This document shows positions 21,511 through 32,215 of a DNA stretch of 32,215 nt, one piece after another. Below the pieces are notes generated by a model. It did not search any database and was not told where the DNA came from. It worked only from the letters and a program-made list of their open reading frames with translations. The DNA is taken from assembly GCA_036897095.1 (NCBI GenBank), contig JAYMSP010001433.1, forward strand, positions 1-32,215, written 5' to 3'. Both the position numbers and the translations under genes were made by a program. The number at the start of each line of letters is the position of its first letter. The stretch's first letter is position 1. This DNA is from Plantago elongata (taxonomy: Eukaryota > Streptophyta > Magnoliopsida > Lamiales > Plantaginaceae).

Positions 21511-24500
21511 TCAATATTGATCCATCACCCCTTTCTTCAAAACCATGTCGTAAATCCTATCAACTTTGGTTGGATCGATTTGGAAAAAGGAGTAAGCATC
21601 AGATTTCTTTGTAATGTTGCCGCTTAAAATTTGTATTGTCATGTCCTCCTGTAGTTTCAAGTACTGGGATGCAGTCAACCTGGTGTCACAACATAATTGT
21701 TTCTCCTGCGAACAAATTGTGAATTGTATGGATTGGTTAAATTTAGCTGAACTATAAACAATAACTACTGGACGAAATAAATACTTCTGTTGAGGAGGTT
21801 CAAGCAAAATCAAATCTCCTTGTAAATGAAGCGGCCAAACATTTTCAGCAAATAAATTTAAATACATAATTGAGAGCTGCGTCTTTATGCAAGCAGGGAG
21901 ATGGTGTACTTACAGATTCAGAAAGCAGGTTGGTCCCAGATATCGATGCAAAATCCATTTCAGTTAGAGACGTTGAGTTAGCTTGGCCTGCAGATGTTGA
22001 GTTAGAGTATGTGCCAAATGAATCTGAAGAAAGGGGTAAACTCAGACTTTCTTGGCTGCTTGGACCAGTAAAAGTATTTTCCTTACGTGGAGTACCATCT
22101 TCAGTTTCTCGTCTCTTGAGCTCTAGATACCTATCAGCTTCAGATGATGAACGGCAACCAGCAGCACGTGCCTCCTGAATTTGAACTTCACAAGTTAAAT
22201 AATATCAACTTGACCCAAAATATTGAACAAGAATTGAATGATTTCTTGCAAAAACAGGGACTCCGTTTAGTGTTTGTAGAAACAGACCAACTTCCTCCAA
22301 ATGGGTGCATTTCCATCAAAAGAACAAGAAACTAATAGGCCTATTATCTCATGATATGGCTTACCTTTAACTCTCGAATCCGCTTTAGAATCCTATATTC
22401 CGATATAACAGTTTCTAGTAGCTCTTCATGCTCCTCCTTGGTATGGAAACGCATAAAGACATCATACCGCCGGCATAAATCCTTCTCTTCTCGAGACAAG
22501 TCCTTCTCAAATGGGCGGGATTCAAGCAAATTCCTCTCTACAATAAAATCCTTTCTGCGTTTTCTCTCATCAAGTCTGCAAAACAGACCATCTTTATTAA
22601 GATCTCAATGCATACATAATTAAATATAATACATAGAAATTGAATAATGAAATATAATTAGGTATGCATGATGATATCAGTCCATATCATTTATGCTAAC
22701 CATAATTGCAATTTATTTGTGATGTCAGTCATATCAAAGTATGTATAGAAGTCATCAGGATATTTTTAACAGCTGGTAGACACCAACCGTACTTGTCAAA
22801 GCATGATCTGCTCAATCATGTTTCTCTTGAGAGGAAAAGAAAATTTTAATTTCCTCCTCTTGCTTTCTGACTTCTGGCTCTTGAATTATGTGGACTTGAA
22901 TGAGGGGTGTCTATACTGGTAGGAGGGTTTGACAAATTAAGTGAAAGGGAGTAATTTGATTGGCTCCTACACGTAACCAAATCTCAATCTTGCACTTATT
23001 TCCAAATAGCATGATCTTGATTTATCCCCTTCCATCTTTTTTGGTTGGCATACGACATAACTGATATAAACTCCTTCCATCCTGCTATACATGGAGGCAC
23101 AAAGGCAGTATAGCAACATGATATTTTAGGATGAAAAGATATTCTGACTTCTAACATAGAGTACATTTCTAAATGGGGTCACTCTTATTCTATAATTATT
23201 TTTTTCTAAACTAAATTTCCATATAGTTTGATTTGCACTTTATACTTCACTAAATGAGAAATGTGTTGCTCGAGACATACCTTTTTGAATATATACAAAG
23301 CACTCGCATTTTCAATTCACGCTCCTCTTCTGTGTCGGTTTCTTTGAATTCCATGTCTGCTAGCAATTGCTCGGCGTCATTATCATACTCAGGATCAAAT
23401 TCATCTCTTTTCGGAATATAACCACTTGATTCCATCAAGGATGGGGGAGTGACCTTTGCGGGTATAGGTTTCTTGCCACCAAAACTCCTCCCTGAGATAC
23501 AATTGCAGAAAATGAGAGCAAGCTAATCAAATAAACTTAGAAAATATAGGTGAGAATGTAGATTTAGGGTTAAAACCTGGATTCCCACTCTCCACTTTTA
23601 GATCATTGTGATCCTTGATATGCGCCATGTTGGATGCCTTCTTAATAACTTTAGCACCTGCAATAATTTTTTCACAGTAAAAACGTTGTTTAATCTTCAG
23701 ATGGTGTCCTCAGTGCAATTAATATCAACCCAAAGCATACAACTGCATTTAGAGGCTACTAATCGGAACTTAATACTGATTAGAGATTACCTGTCATGGA
23801 AGTAGAGAGTAATCGGCCTGACGGGCTCCTTTTATACGAATCTTCAACTCTAAAAACAAAGAACACGGCAGATTACACAACAGTTATAAATTCAATATGG
23901 AAGGGGGAAACAAAAAAAAAACACATGATAGTTATACTTGACTCTTGAAGGGGAAAACGGAGATTCCTCCTGTAGCTGAAACTCCCCTAGAGAAAAGCAA
24001 GAACAGTAGATTAATTGGATGCCACCGTCAAAAGAAATCAAATCTGAGGAACGTGACAGACTCACTGGAGGGAACGTAAAATCTGTACATATTACATAAC
24101 AAGAATTGTATGCATTGGGTACTAGTCTTATTATGCCAAAAGTGAAGTAATTAGAAGCATGTAAAGCGATAGGTAATCATGATACAGAATTGCAGATACA
24201 ATATGGAAACAGAGATATAAAAAGAATCGGTAAAACACACTGAGGATAAGTTTAATTCTTCAATAGTTAGTAACTGAAAAAGCACACTCCTATTTCATAA
24301 CAGCAGACACAAGTTCCACTGAATCTAAAAACAACATATATCAAAGAGGAGAGAAGGAGAGAGGTACAAGAAGCACAAACCTTTTCTGTCCTCAAGATTG
24401 CCCTTAGCCATAGCCAGAAGCTCTAATCTGTTTTTACCCATCACATGAGTCATATCCTGTGTGGAAATGTGTTTTTTAAACAATTGGCACTTGAGTAATT

Positions 24501-25787
24501 TTACAGTAATTGAGTTGTGCTGAGGGCCAAACCGGTAAAGGGAAGCAAGGCGAATTGAGGTAAGCATTCCTGTAATGATCAATGCACACATCTTTTGACT
24601 TTGTCCCAACATGCTCTGCAACTTCTGCCCAGTTTCCCATACCATACATTTCAATACCCTGCTCATGTGAAATTAAATGAGTATGAGACAACCATTTGAG
24701 AGTTCCAACTTCCAAGTGAAAAAAGCAGTAAACGACAGATCACCTCTAGAAGTAACATTTCCTCATCAGCATTCCATTCGGGGCAAATGAGAGGGAATGA
24801 CAGAATATCCTGTTCCAAGGCATATCACGACCATCAGCACTATACATATTACATCAGGAATAAACCTAGGAAAATCCACGATCCTATATATTTCACGTTA
24901 GTCAGTATCGAAAGATGTGTTACTGACCATTACACGATAAGGATGGCCGCTTTTATGGGGATGAACCTCTGCACCAACTGAGAAACACTCTACGCACAGG
25001 TCAAAATCCGAACAGACAGCACACTTGATTCGAACTCTCCCTGTGATGTCTTTGTTGCAATAGTTACAATGGTATAAAGCCCTTTTTCCATCACCGGTAC
25101 CTTGACCTGAGCAATTAAAAATATAAGAAAGGAAACAAACAGCTTATATTAGTTGTGCAGCAATGAAGGAAGATTAAGATGGCACATCATAACCTGAAAC
25201 AAGAAAAAATTACCTGCAAGGACAGACTCAGTATTTTCTCCACTGGAGATGCTCTTCTTCCTCCTTGATCTGCCATACGCAATTCATAACATATCAAACA
25301 AAATCAACAAGATCACGCATATTGAAACATATACGAGCTTAGTCATGATCAGTTTCAAACTGAAACGCACTTCAATCCAACAGCAGAGGACACAAAGAAA
25401 CTAGTTAGTCCTAGTAAACAAAAGAGAACAACACACATTATTACGAAAACACCTCAACTAATTCTAAATTTAACACTCCTACAAACATTTGACACTGGAA
25501 TGGACCTAATGAGAATTACTTACTATCTTCCAATATAAACATCACTGAATACAACATTTACAGATAAAGTAAAAAAGACAATCAAATTGCATTGACACTT
25601 GAGTAAAGCACTTCAAAGCGAGAAAGACTCAACTGATGCAAAACATGAAAGTAACAGAACAACTAGAAAACATCTAAGCAACTTGACAGAGCTAAGAAAA
25701 ATGCAAGATACATACAAAAAAAGACAAAAGATTCAACCTTTGACTAGGATCATCCTCAGAATGAAAATTTCCACGGGATCGACCCAT
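21511..25787 (-). CDS. ADA2B: Transcriptional adaptor ADA2b (SAGA-type histone acetyltransferase complex)
   Basis: Thirteen exons: 25787-25738, 25269-25214, 25106-24928, 24809-24744, 24658-24533, 24456-24381, 23986-23938, 23849-23791, 23657-23577, 23491-23281, 22575-22365, 22174-21914, 21705-21511. They sum to 1620 nt (539 residues), and every junction keeps frame with GT-AG ends. A ZZ zinc finger at 45-95 has ligands C49, C52, C64, C67, C73, C76, H86 and H90. A SANT domain follows at about 105-155 (WNADEEMLLLEGIEMYGMGNW). A conserved central ADA2 region contains DNDAEQLLADMEFKETDTEE and the LDERKRRKDF block. A SWIRM domain forms the C-terminus (exon 13, ending GVMDQY). ADA2 couples GCN5 acetyltransferase to activators in the nucleus. 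The start MGRSRGNF and the SANT sequence favour ADA2b (PROPORZ1) over ADA2a. It is slightly longer than Arabidopsis ADA2b (487). The donor of exon 9 (GTTTTA) is weak. Confidence 0.95.
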
Positions 25788-27134
25788 ATCAAAATTATCG
25801 ATACAACAATTGTTTGCTGCCTATAAATACATACTCTAATTTACATATAAACTTATCGAAACCCTGAGCTAGAATTGATGCTCAGCTATTAAATTGAAGA
25901 ATTGGGTTTCGCGAAGAACCCTAATTCGAGCAAGAGGGATGAAGAAAATCCTATATTTTGACTTTCTAATTCGGGTAGTTTGCTTTGAGTTAAAAATAAA
26001 TAAAATTGCAAATTTTTTGCCAAAAAATAAAATGAAATTATAAAATAGCCAAAAAGATTTGAGAGGTAAAAAGAATTATAGGGCATTCAAATGGCCATTT
26101 GGATGGAATTTTAGTAAAATTGTTTTTGAAATGAAATTGAAATGTGGTATTTTAAATGTATTTTAAGTTAAATTACTGTTGATCGAGTCAAATAAAGCAA
26201 TTTAAATGCAATGTTAATCGGCATCATAATATCTCCTTTTAAACAAAAAAATTACTCACTCCTATTGTGTAATTGTTTTAACATTTTTATACCTTTTTTT
26301 GGTCACCTAATTTTATGTTGTTAAAGTTTAAAATTTGTTGTGATCTAGAGTCATTCACATCAAAACCATATTGTGATGTAGATTAACCTATGTATAATTT
26401 TATAGCTAAGTGTAAGGTGCTTAAGTGCAGTGACGTTATTTGTAGTCAACATACAAGTTATTAGGTGTTCAACAACGAACTAATAATAATATATATATAA
26501 TAAAATATCGAATAACTAAACTTACATCTATAACTCTATCGTTTCGTTGATATATAAATTTATTTTTTATGTTTAAAGTTTCACTTTCAAACTTGACCTT
26601 ATTTTATTTTTGTAAAAGTATAACTTACATTTTCCTTGGTTCGACTTGATCTCTAATATTTCCTGACTTAATAGAAGAATTATAAAATTAATTAAACTAT
26701 GGTTTCAATTCAATAAATAAAATTATATTTAATTTTGAAAAATCTTATCTTTGTCTAGTCGGTGAAGATATTGTGTTCAAATTTTATGAAATTTGAACCA
26801 GTCTATCTAAGCATGCCCTTATTATTTATATACATAATACATAATTATAAGTTACATTTGGGGAAAATGCATGCAGAATTGATTGAGGTAAATAAATTGT
26901 ATATTCCACACACAGGCTTTAATTTTAATGTTTTACTTAAGTTATATATGTATGTTTTGGTTTTTAAGGAGAATGTTTTATGAGATATATTGTAGTATGT
27001 TGTTAAAAAAAATTATTAGTGTTATTAATAAAAATGTTTATTTTTTCAATACTATTATTTTATTCACATTATAAAAAGAAAAAATAATTCAATAAACATA
27101 TTTATTTTAATTAAACAATATAATAAGCACCAAT
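25788..27134. other. ADA2b promoter region and AT-rich intergenic DNA
   Basis: Upstream of ADA2b on the minus strand. A 14-bp palindrome CAAATGGCCATTTG lies at 26088-26101. Beyond about 26,200 the DNA is extremely AT-rich with no coding signal. Open frames at 25889-26086 (-) and 26762-26983 (+) are AT-composition accidents. Confidence 0.5.
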
Positions 27135-27169
27135 TTGTTTAACACTTTTCTAAAGCGTAAAACAACTTT

Positions 27170-27460
27170 GTCATATCGTGTTTCCTTCTTCTTCCGTGAT
27201 TCTTTCTCTTTCCGGTCTGGCGACGCCGCTCAGCAAACAACGTTGTCGCCTCTCTTCCGGTTCAGTGCAAGCGAAGCAGTGCACCGATTTGTTTCTTTCC
27301 CTCTAAATTCACCCACTCGCGGAACGATGTGTAATTTCATCGTTCAGTATTTGTTTGCCGGCATCCACAGATCGTTCACAATTTCACATATACTCCATAC
27401 TCCGTCGATTTTTGCATCATCGACTCTCAATTGGATTCTGGTTGCCACGACCTTTTCAGG
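27170..27460 (+). other. Promoter/leader-like exon with splice donor, no downstream gene identified
   Basis: Base composition changes sharply to CT-rich with CpG words, as in plant leaders, and ends with a good donor (TTTTCAG|GTAAAC at about 27460). The 129-codon frame through it (27135-27524) has no recognisable domain. It may be the first exon of a now broken gene whose remains include the aldo-keto reductase fragment about 940 bases downstream; this link is an inference. Confidence 0.25.
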
Positions 27461-28400
27461 TAAACTCAGTGTCTGCTTAAAATCTTGGTCTATATGTTGT
27501 CAATTTGCTAAATATGTTGTGTGAGATTTAAATGCCTGTGATGTGTTCGATAAAATGCCTTAGCTCGTGAATTATATATTGGAATGGCCCTGGTCGAATT
27601 CTAAATTGGAATTGTGTGTTTGTAAAGTTGAATTTCCTGACGTGAAGATATCCGCCACACCTATAACATATTTTGGCTATTCTTCTAAAGCCAATAAGTA
27701 TTAATTGTTTAATTAGTATACTACTTTGCTGGTTGCTTTTATTCTGCCTATAAATGGGTATAACCACGTCGAAGAGGCAAGCCATAGATACAAACCAAAG
27801 CTACATGAATGGCAGGTGATTACTTCATTTGAGACACTTTCGTTCTCTACCTCTGATGACATTTTTCTGCCATGTTGGGTTCACTTTCTATTATGATTAT
27901 CAGTTGATAACTTTTACAGAAGAATGCACAACTTTTAGGTGGATTTCAATATCAAAAGAACTTTCTCAAACTTTCGATTTCGGGTATCTGTGTCTTATTA
28001 ACATTGCTGGTTCATTTTGGTTATCATAGAATTCTTCTTAGGCATTACACGCTTGCACATATGTAACAAGGTATTTCAATGGGGGTAAGTTTGCAAATAG
28101 TTTCAGATTTGTCTACCGCTTTTACCTATTTCATGGTGTACATTGTTGCTTGTCATAGCATATCTTGAATGTCGGGAGCATATGTCCATATGAAACTTGG
28201 TGATTATGCATTTTTGCAGTGAACAATCTATGGATGGTTCACTTCGAGAACCCATCGTAATGTCATTGAGCAAAATAGTTAACTCAACACAGTTTAGAGA
28301 AATAAGACAACTATGCTGCTTAATTGGTATTCTTCCATGATGTTATTTTATTCGTTAAATTATGGATTCTTCTGACTTTCCATAACTCTTCACCTTGTTA

Positions 28401-28640
28401 GTTGTGGATACTTATGAATCTCACAAATGTGCGATGTCGCAGATTCATGCCTTTTGGGAAGGATTTGTTGGCTTTCCTCCCGGAGATCTTGTTCCTGCAA
28501 ATATACATGGGACATGGAAATTGTTGGAAACTTATGATTTTAGTAAGACTCGAGTTATTGGAGTTAGCAATTTCTCAATGATTTGAGAAAAAAATTGGGT
28601 AATCTGTTGAACATATCACACACTCCTCCTGAATCATGCC
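28401..28640 (+). pseudogene. Aldo-keto reductase fragment (AKR4-like), broken
   Basis: Translation from 28401 gives a run matching the middle of plant aldo-keto reductases: a degraded VDLYLIHWP-like start (VVDTYESHK), then GFPPGDLVPANIHGTWKLLE and TRVIGVSNFS, the last being the AKR signature region. Directly after NFS comes an in-frame TGA (28584-28586). The expected next motif (KKLGNLLN, usually KKLGDLL) continues in another reading frame from 28586, so there is a stop and a frameshift. The catalytic N-terminal part (Asp-Tyr-Lys) and the C-terminal NADPH-binding part are not found nearby. The family reduces aldehydes and ketones with NADPH in the cytosol; this copy should be inactive. A splice-acceptor-like TTGTTAG precedes the fragment. 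Confidence 0.7.
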
Positions 28641-28675
28641 CATTCTCATCCTTCATGGTAACAAGGGTCTTCTGA

Positions 28676-30009
28676 AAATCTAAAGAAGTCCACCTATTCA
28701 TGAGTTTTGGGTAACATACATGACTCAAGCATAATCTGCTCTTAGGTGGGTTTTCAGAAGGGTCATAGGCTCATAGTGTGGTTCCAGAGAGCACATGAGT
28801 GAATTAAGAAGAAAAGAGAACTTTGATGTTTCGAGTTTCTCTATACACGCTGACATAATGTATGGGATCTACAATTTTGAGCAGCAAGTCGTTTAATTTT
28901 TCTGTTTATCTCGACTCAAACTGATAATCATATAGTACCTCCTTTTGAAATTCAATAAGTAAAAGATTATTTCATAAGATTTTTGGATTGATCGATGAAA
29001 TATCATAAGATTGTAGTGAGTTGGCAGTTCAAATGTTGATTGTATTCTTTCATTGTTGATGATTGAAATGGTTAATAGATGCATAGGGTGAAGTGTCATG
29101 CTTCATTTCTCATAGGTTTCATGATCCGATCTTGATTACGTCGTGATTATCTCGATTGAAATTTCCAGGTATGAACCATTTTCAAATAGTCAATCCAAGA
29201 ATTTTGATTTGATTCATACTGAACTTCTCCTTGTTAAGTTTTCCGATCAGGCATGATGCAAGATGATATATTTGTTCTTGGAGTTACACTGCATACTCTG
29301 TTTAGAGGTATGACTTTCAAACATAGATTCTTTATATTAAATATTTTCAATTTTAGTTTTCTGGGTGATTACATGATATACATGGCCTAATTAGTTTAAA
29401 ATGTAAGCAACATCCTAAATTTATTTTGTTCAGTCACCATCTAGATATGCTTGAAATTGCAGAGGTATATAAGTATACAAGAATGTATTCATGTTCCTAT
29501 CTATGTCTAGAGGAGTATTTAGCCCTTTGTGGCTTTTGTTCACCCCCAACTCTTGGCTCATTCCTTAGGGGATGAGACATACTAGACATACTAGACTAAG
29601 GGCGGCAGAATATTACATCACGAGATGATTGTTGGTTGAAGGAGCAGGGGTGATGTTAATCTCGGGAGTCTTAGTGCACGGGTTTGGGGGTCTGGTTTTC
29701 CATATGTTTTGCTGTAGACTTTGTTCTTTGGTGGCTAGAACAAATCTGTTTCTTCTCTCAATAGTTGCCCCCATTAGTGCCCCGTTTATTCCAATCCACG
29801 CTAATGGCACTATTCATGGCTACAACTTCATTGTTCTCGACAGGTAATCAATTTATCGATCAATTTTTTTCCCATACATATTACGCTTCTCTTCTCAATA
29901 TTGGTCGTTATTTCTGTTTGAGATTATGTCATGTCTCTGTTCACAATAAATCACACCAACAAATTTGATTTTCCTTCTCTTTTTTTTTAGTTCTGCTACA
30001 GTGGGCATT
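28676..30009. other. Intergenic with decayed sequence, no gene assigned
   Basis: Contains a short ACATACTAG direct repeat near 29576-29594. Overlapping open frames on both strands at 29613-29847 show no recognised domain. Their GC content is above that of the flanks, so a relic coding piece is possible. Confidence 0.4.
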
Positions 30010-30530
30010 TCAGCAAAATAGTTTCGTAAAATAATTTCGGGCATTCAGAAAAGTTCGTTGTATGTCAAAATAACGCCCCGGTTGTTTCACTGTGTAAAAG
30101 TGACAGAAAGTGTCGACAGACACCTGAACTCCCAGAGCCTCATTTAGTACTTGCATCCCAAGAATGATCCTCCAAGCGTTAGGCATCAGCTGACCAGGTG
30201 CAACCTGGAGATAACTTATCACATCAGCCACAAACTTGGGGAGTGGAAGCCTGAGCCCTATTTTGAAAGCAACTTCGTACAGGCAGACCATCCCGAAAAT
30301 TTCCCAGTCTGCCCTTTCTTCTGCCAAAGGAGGTCGAGATCCGGTGCCCGCGGAAATCCGTAAAGATCCCTCATGTAGGCCAAGTTCGCTTCGCTAACAA
30401 GCGAGGCCACATCACCAGCTAAGATAAAGGAAGGCTGACCTACGACAGACACCGATCCACTAGGCGGACCTTGGTTGTCCACCCTAGTCGACCGAGAATA
30501 CACGATAATCTTACTTGGAGGCCCTTCCAT
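30010..30530 (-). mobile_element. Gypsy-type retrotransposon gag-like fragment (Transposase_28 type), frameshifted
   Basis: Two overlapping minus-strand frames form one relic: 30530-30258 (starts MEGPPSKIIVYS) and 30327-30010. The second holds the diagnostic block: LYEVAFKIGLRLPLPKFVAD, then LQVAPGQLMPNAWRI and FYTVKQPGRYF, the pattern of the 'putative gypsy type transposon' domain found at the N-terminus of many plant gag-like proteins. The frames change at about 30310-30327, where the product of the first runs into non-homologous sequence. No protease, reverse transcriptase or integrase lies beside it and no LTRs are seen, so it is a dead fragment. A two-exon structure is a less likely alternative. 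Confidence 0.65.
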
Positions 30531-31780
30531 AATTCGCCTATGTGCAAGTTAGACAAGAAGAAGCTTCATCAAAATATCCATAAAAAAACATCTACTTAGC
30601 CCGACATCAGAAATACGGACTAACAAACACGGTTTTTCGTAGTCCGAATGAGATGATCCTTTTCTCCTTCCGCCTGCCTCCCTATATAGACTATCCAACC
30701 ATTAAAGTCTGTACCCACTTCTCCTATCTTTCGGGTCTGGAGTGGTTTCGTGGGCTGACTAAGTCTAGTCGGTTGCTCACTGACTGACTGAGTCTTTTAA
30801 CATTCAATGTATTTCCTTTCAATTTATGTGTATTTGTTAGCAAGTGGTTATTTGCTTTCGTATGTTGGAGTACATGTTTGTGTCAGTGAGTTCCTCGCTA
30901 ATACATCCGAAATGTCATCCGATTGAGGCGCTGGACAGGTGATTACTTCTCTTTCCACACATATAATATGAAAAAGACCTGAACCATCTATTAATTTACT
31001 ATTCAAATTCAACTTTACTTGGCAAAACAATCTTGAATAAGAATCCCCAAAATAATTACAAGTAAGATCATACCCAAAATATATTTAATCATCATTCATA
31101 AATCAATATCTATAAGGAACTACCAGAACAACAGTAAACCCCTGATGCAAAAACCTCATCATGATCATTTACCGGAACGCCCATCCACGGCCTGGAGCTG
31201 CTACTGGCACAACCAACGATTATGGTCAGGTTTCTCATGTCGGGTTTGACTGTTTGACCAAGTGTCATGTAGAATTTTTTAGTCATTATGGTCGATTTGT
31301 AAAATTATAACGGTTTTAACTAGACGAGCATTGAATGCAAAACGGTAAACGCTCAATGTTGTCGGTTGTACAAAGTTAACTTTAATTGTAATTTTTCTTT
31401 TATGTTCTTTTCATTGTAAAAAATGGCCAAATATCTAAGGAGCTTGCTCCCGAAAAGCCTCGACCTCCATGTCTTTCACTGACGTTTCCTCCATATCTGC
31501 TATTGCATCCATTTAATCATAAGAAATCATAAAAGCAGCTTAGTGTCTTATTTCTCATAATTGTACTTGTGTATCCTTGGATGGGTCTGTTTTTGTGCTT
31601 GGTTCACTTTGGTTAGTGTCTTAAGTTTAGTAATATCTGGTTTTTATTCTTCATTTTTTGGAAATACATCTATTTGTTGTTTCTAAATAAAATTGTTCAT
31701 TCAAGTGCTAATTTTTTTATTTGATTATTCTTCCCCTGCAGGAGGGAATTTCTTTTGGATAATTGGTCCCTTTCAAACTC
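30531..31780. other. Intergenic, possible extension of the retroelement relic
   Basis: The composition at 30540-30800 is less AT-rich than the flanks and may belong to the retroelement fragment. A minus-strand block near 31165-31200 reads PVAAPGRGWAFR and ends at a donor-like CCG|GTAAAT, but no family is recognised. Confidence 0.35.
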
Positions 31781-31790
31781 AGCAAGAGGA

Positions 31791-32215
31791 CTATTGCAGA
31801 TGTTCAGTTGCTTTAGTAAGCGGATACGGAGATTTCAAGGAGGAAGATTGCAATCCCTTGCGGTTTTGCCCATATAAGTTATCAGGAACATCATGTTTAA
31901 CCCCAGGATGTTTCCAAACCGAGTCATTCAACTTCCGTTCCATCAATTTGTCACCTTTGACAAAATCCATAATCCTTGTTATATCCTATTCCGATTGATA
32001 ACATACCCAGGAAGAGTAACTGCAGTCCTCCCACATAAAATATCCTCATATTCGGGAGGAGATTCAGCTTTCGTACCATCAAAAACCAAAGGGTTCGGTT
32101 GCTCAACATCAACTGATCCAGAATCTTGAGAAATGATCGGATGGGGTGTGCTCTTTTCACCAACAACTATGCAATAGTTAAAACCTGCATCCAATTTCCA
32201 ATACAACCTGCTTGC
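31791..32215 (-). CDS. Unassigned coding-like blocks at the right edge (partial or broken gene)
   Basis: Two minus-strand frames look protein-like. Block 1 is open from the window edge to 31979 and is hydrophilic (contains KLDAGFNYCIVVGEKS and PPEYEDILCGRTAVTLPG); a strong donor GTATGT follows at 32006. Block 2 (31970-31791, 59 codons, another frame) reads MDFVKGDKLMERKLNDSVWK and continues with KHDVPDNLYGQNRKGLQ. They could be consecutive exons only if the intron were about 32 nt, which is too short for plants, so a frameshift, a longer unseen structure or a pseudogene is more likely. I do not recognise the family. The gene would begin beyond the window. Confidence 0.3.

Noticed and set aside
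30151-30363. Plus-strand 70-codon open frame
   Set aside because: It is the antisense of the gypsy-type gag-like block, which carries the real domain signature.

Overview
This window is nuclear DNA of a flowering plant. The evidence is AT-rich intergenic DNA, GT-AG introns, widely spaced monocistronic genes and plant-only families (HIPP, FAR1-related, TPD1, DUF4408/DUF761). The proteins read as core eudicot; an asterid is my guess from the ADA2b N-terminus, not a proof. I see no operons, CRISPR arrays, tRNA or rRNA genes.

Layout. 1-354: the 3' end of a Helitron-like transposon, followed at 659-740 by a perfect-arm hairpin. 741-3600: AT-rich DNA with a recent 71-bp tandem duplication carrying a tRNA-like (SINE) motif, a 17-bp palindrome and microsatellites. 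3862-5498 (+): a three-exon isoprenylated heavy-metal-associated protein (HIPP). 6926-7261 (+): a small, probably myristoylated protein of DUF4228/PADRE type. 8171-8446 (+): a small two-helix membrane protein. 8754-9905 (-): a vacuolar two-pore K+ channel (TPK1 type), whose intron best fits a GC-AG splice. 11235-13499 (+): a FAR1-RELATED SEQUENCE protein (FRS11-like), derived from a MULE transposase. 13500-16067: no gene seen. 16068-16736 (-): a DUF4408 + DUF761 membrane-anchored protein. 18375-18750: a possible solo LTR. 19420-20825 (+): a TPD1-like secreted cysteine-rich peptide. 21511-25787 (-): a 13-exon ADA2b transcriptional adaptor. 25788 to the right end: mostly decayed sequence, with a promoter/leader-like stretch, an aldo-keto reductase pseudogene, a frameshifted gypsy-type retroelement fragment and unassigned coding-like blocks at the right edge.

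The genes do not form a pathway. They are independent housekeeping, signalling and regulatory genes: TPK1 and FRS11 are divergent; the small membrane protein and TPK1 are convergent, as are TPD1 and ADA2b. I found no convincing undescribed system. The most useful leads are the GC donor with an in-frame GT alternative inside the first EF-hand of TPK1, the in-frame tandem acceptors of TPD1, the Helitron terminus, and the unassigned block at 31.79-32.21 kb. Exon joins were derived by hand from splice motifs, reading frame and family knowledge; no transcript evidence was available.
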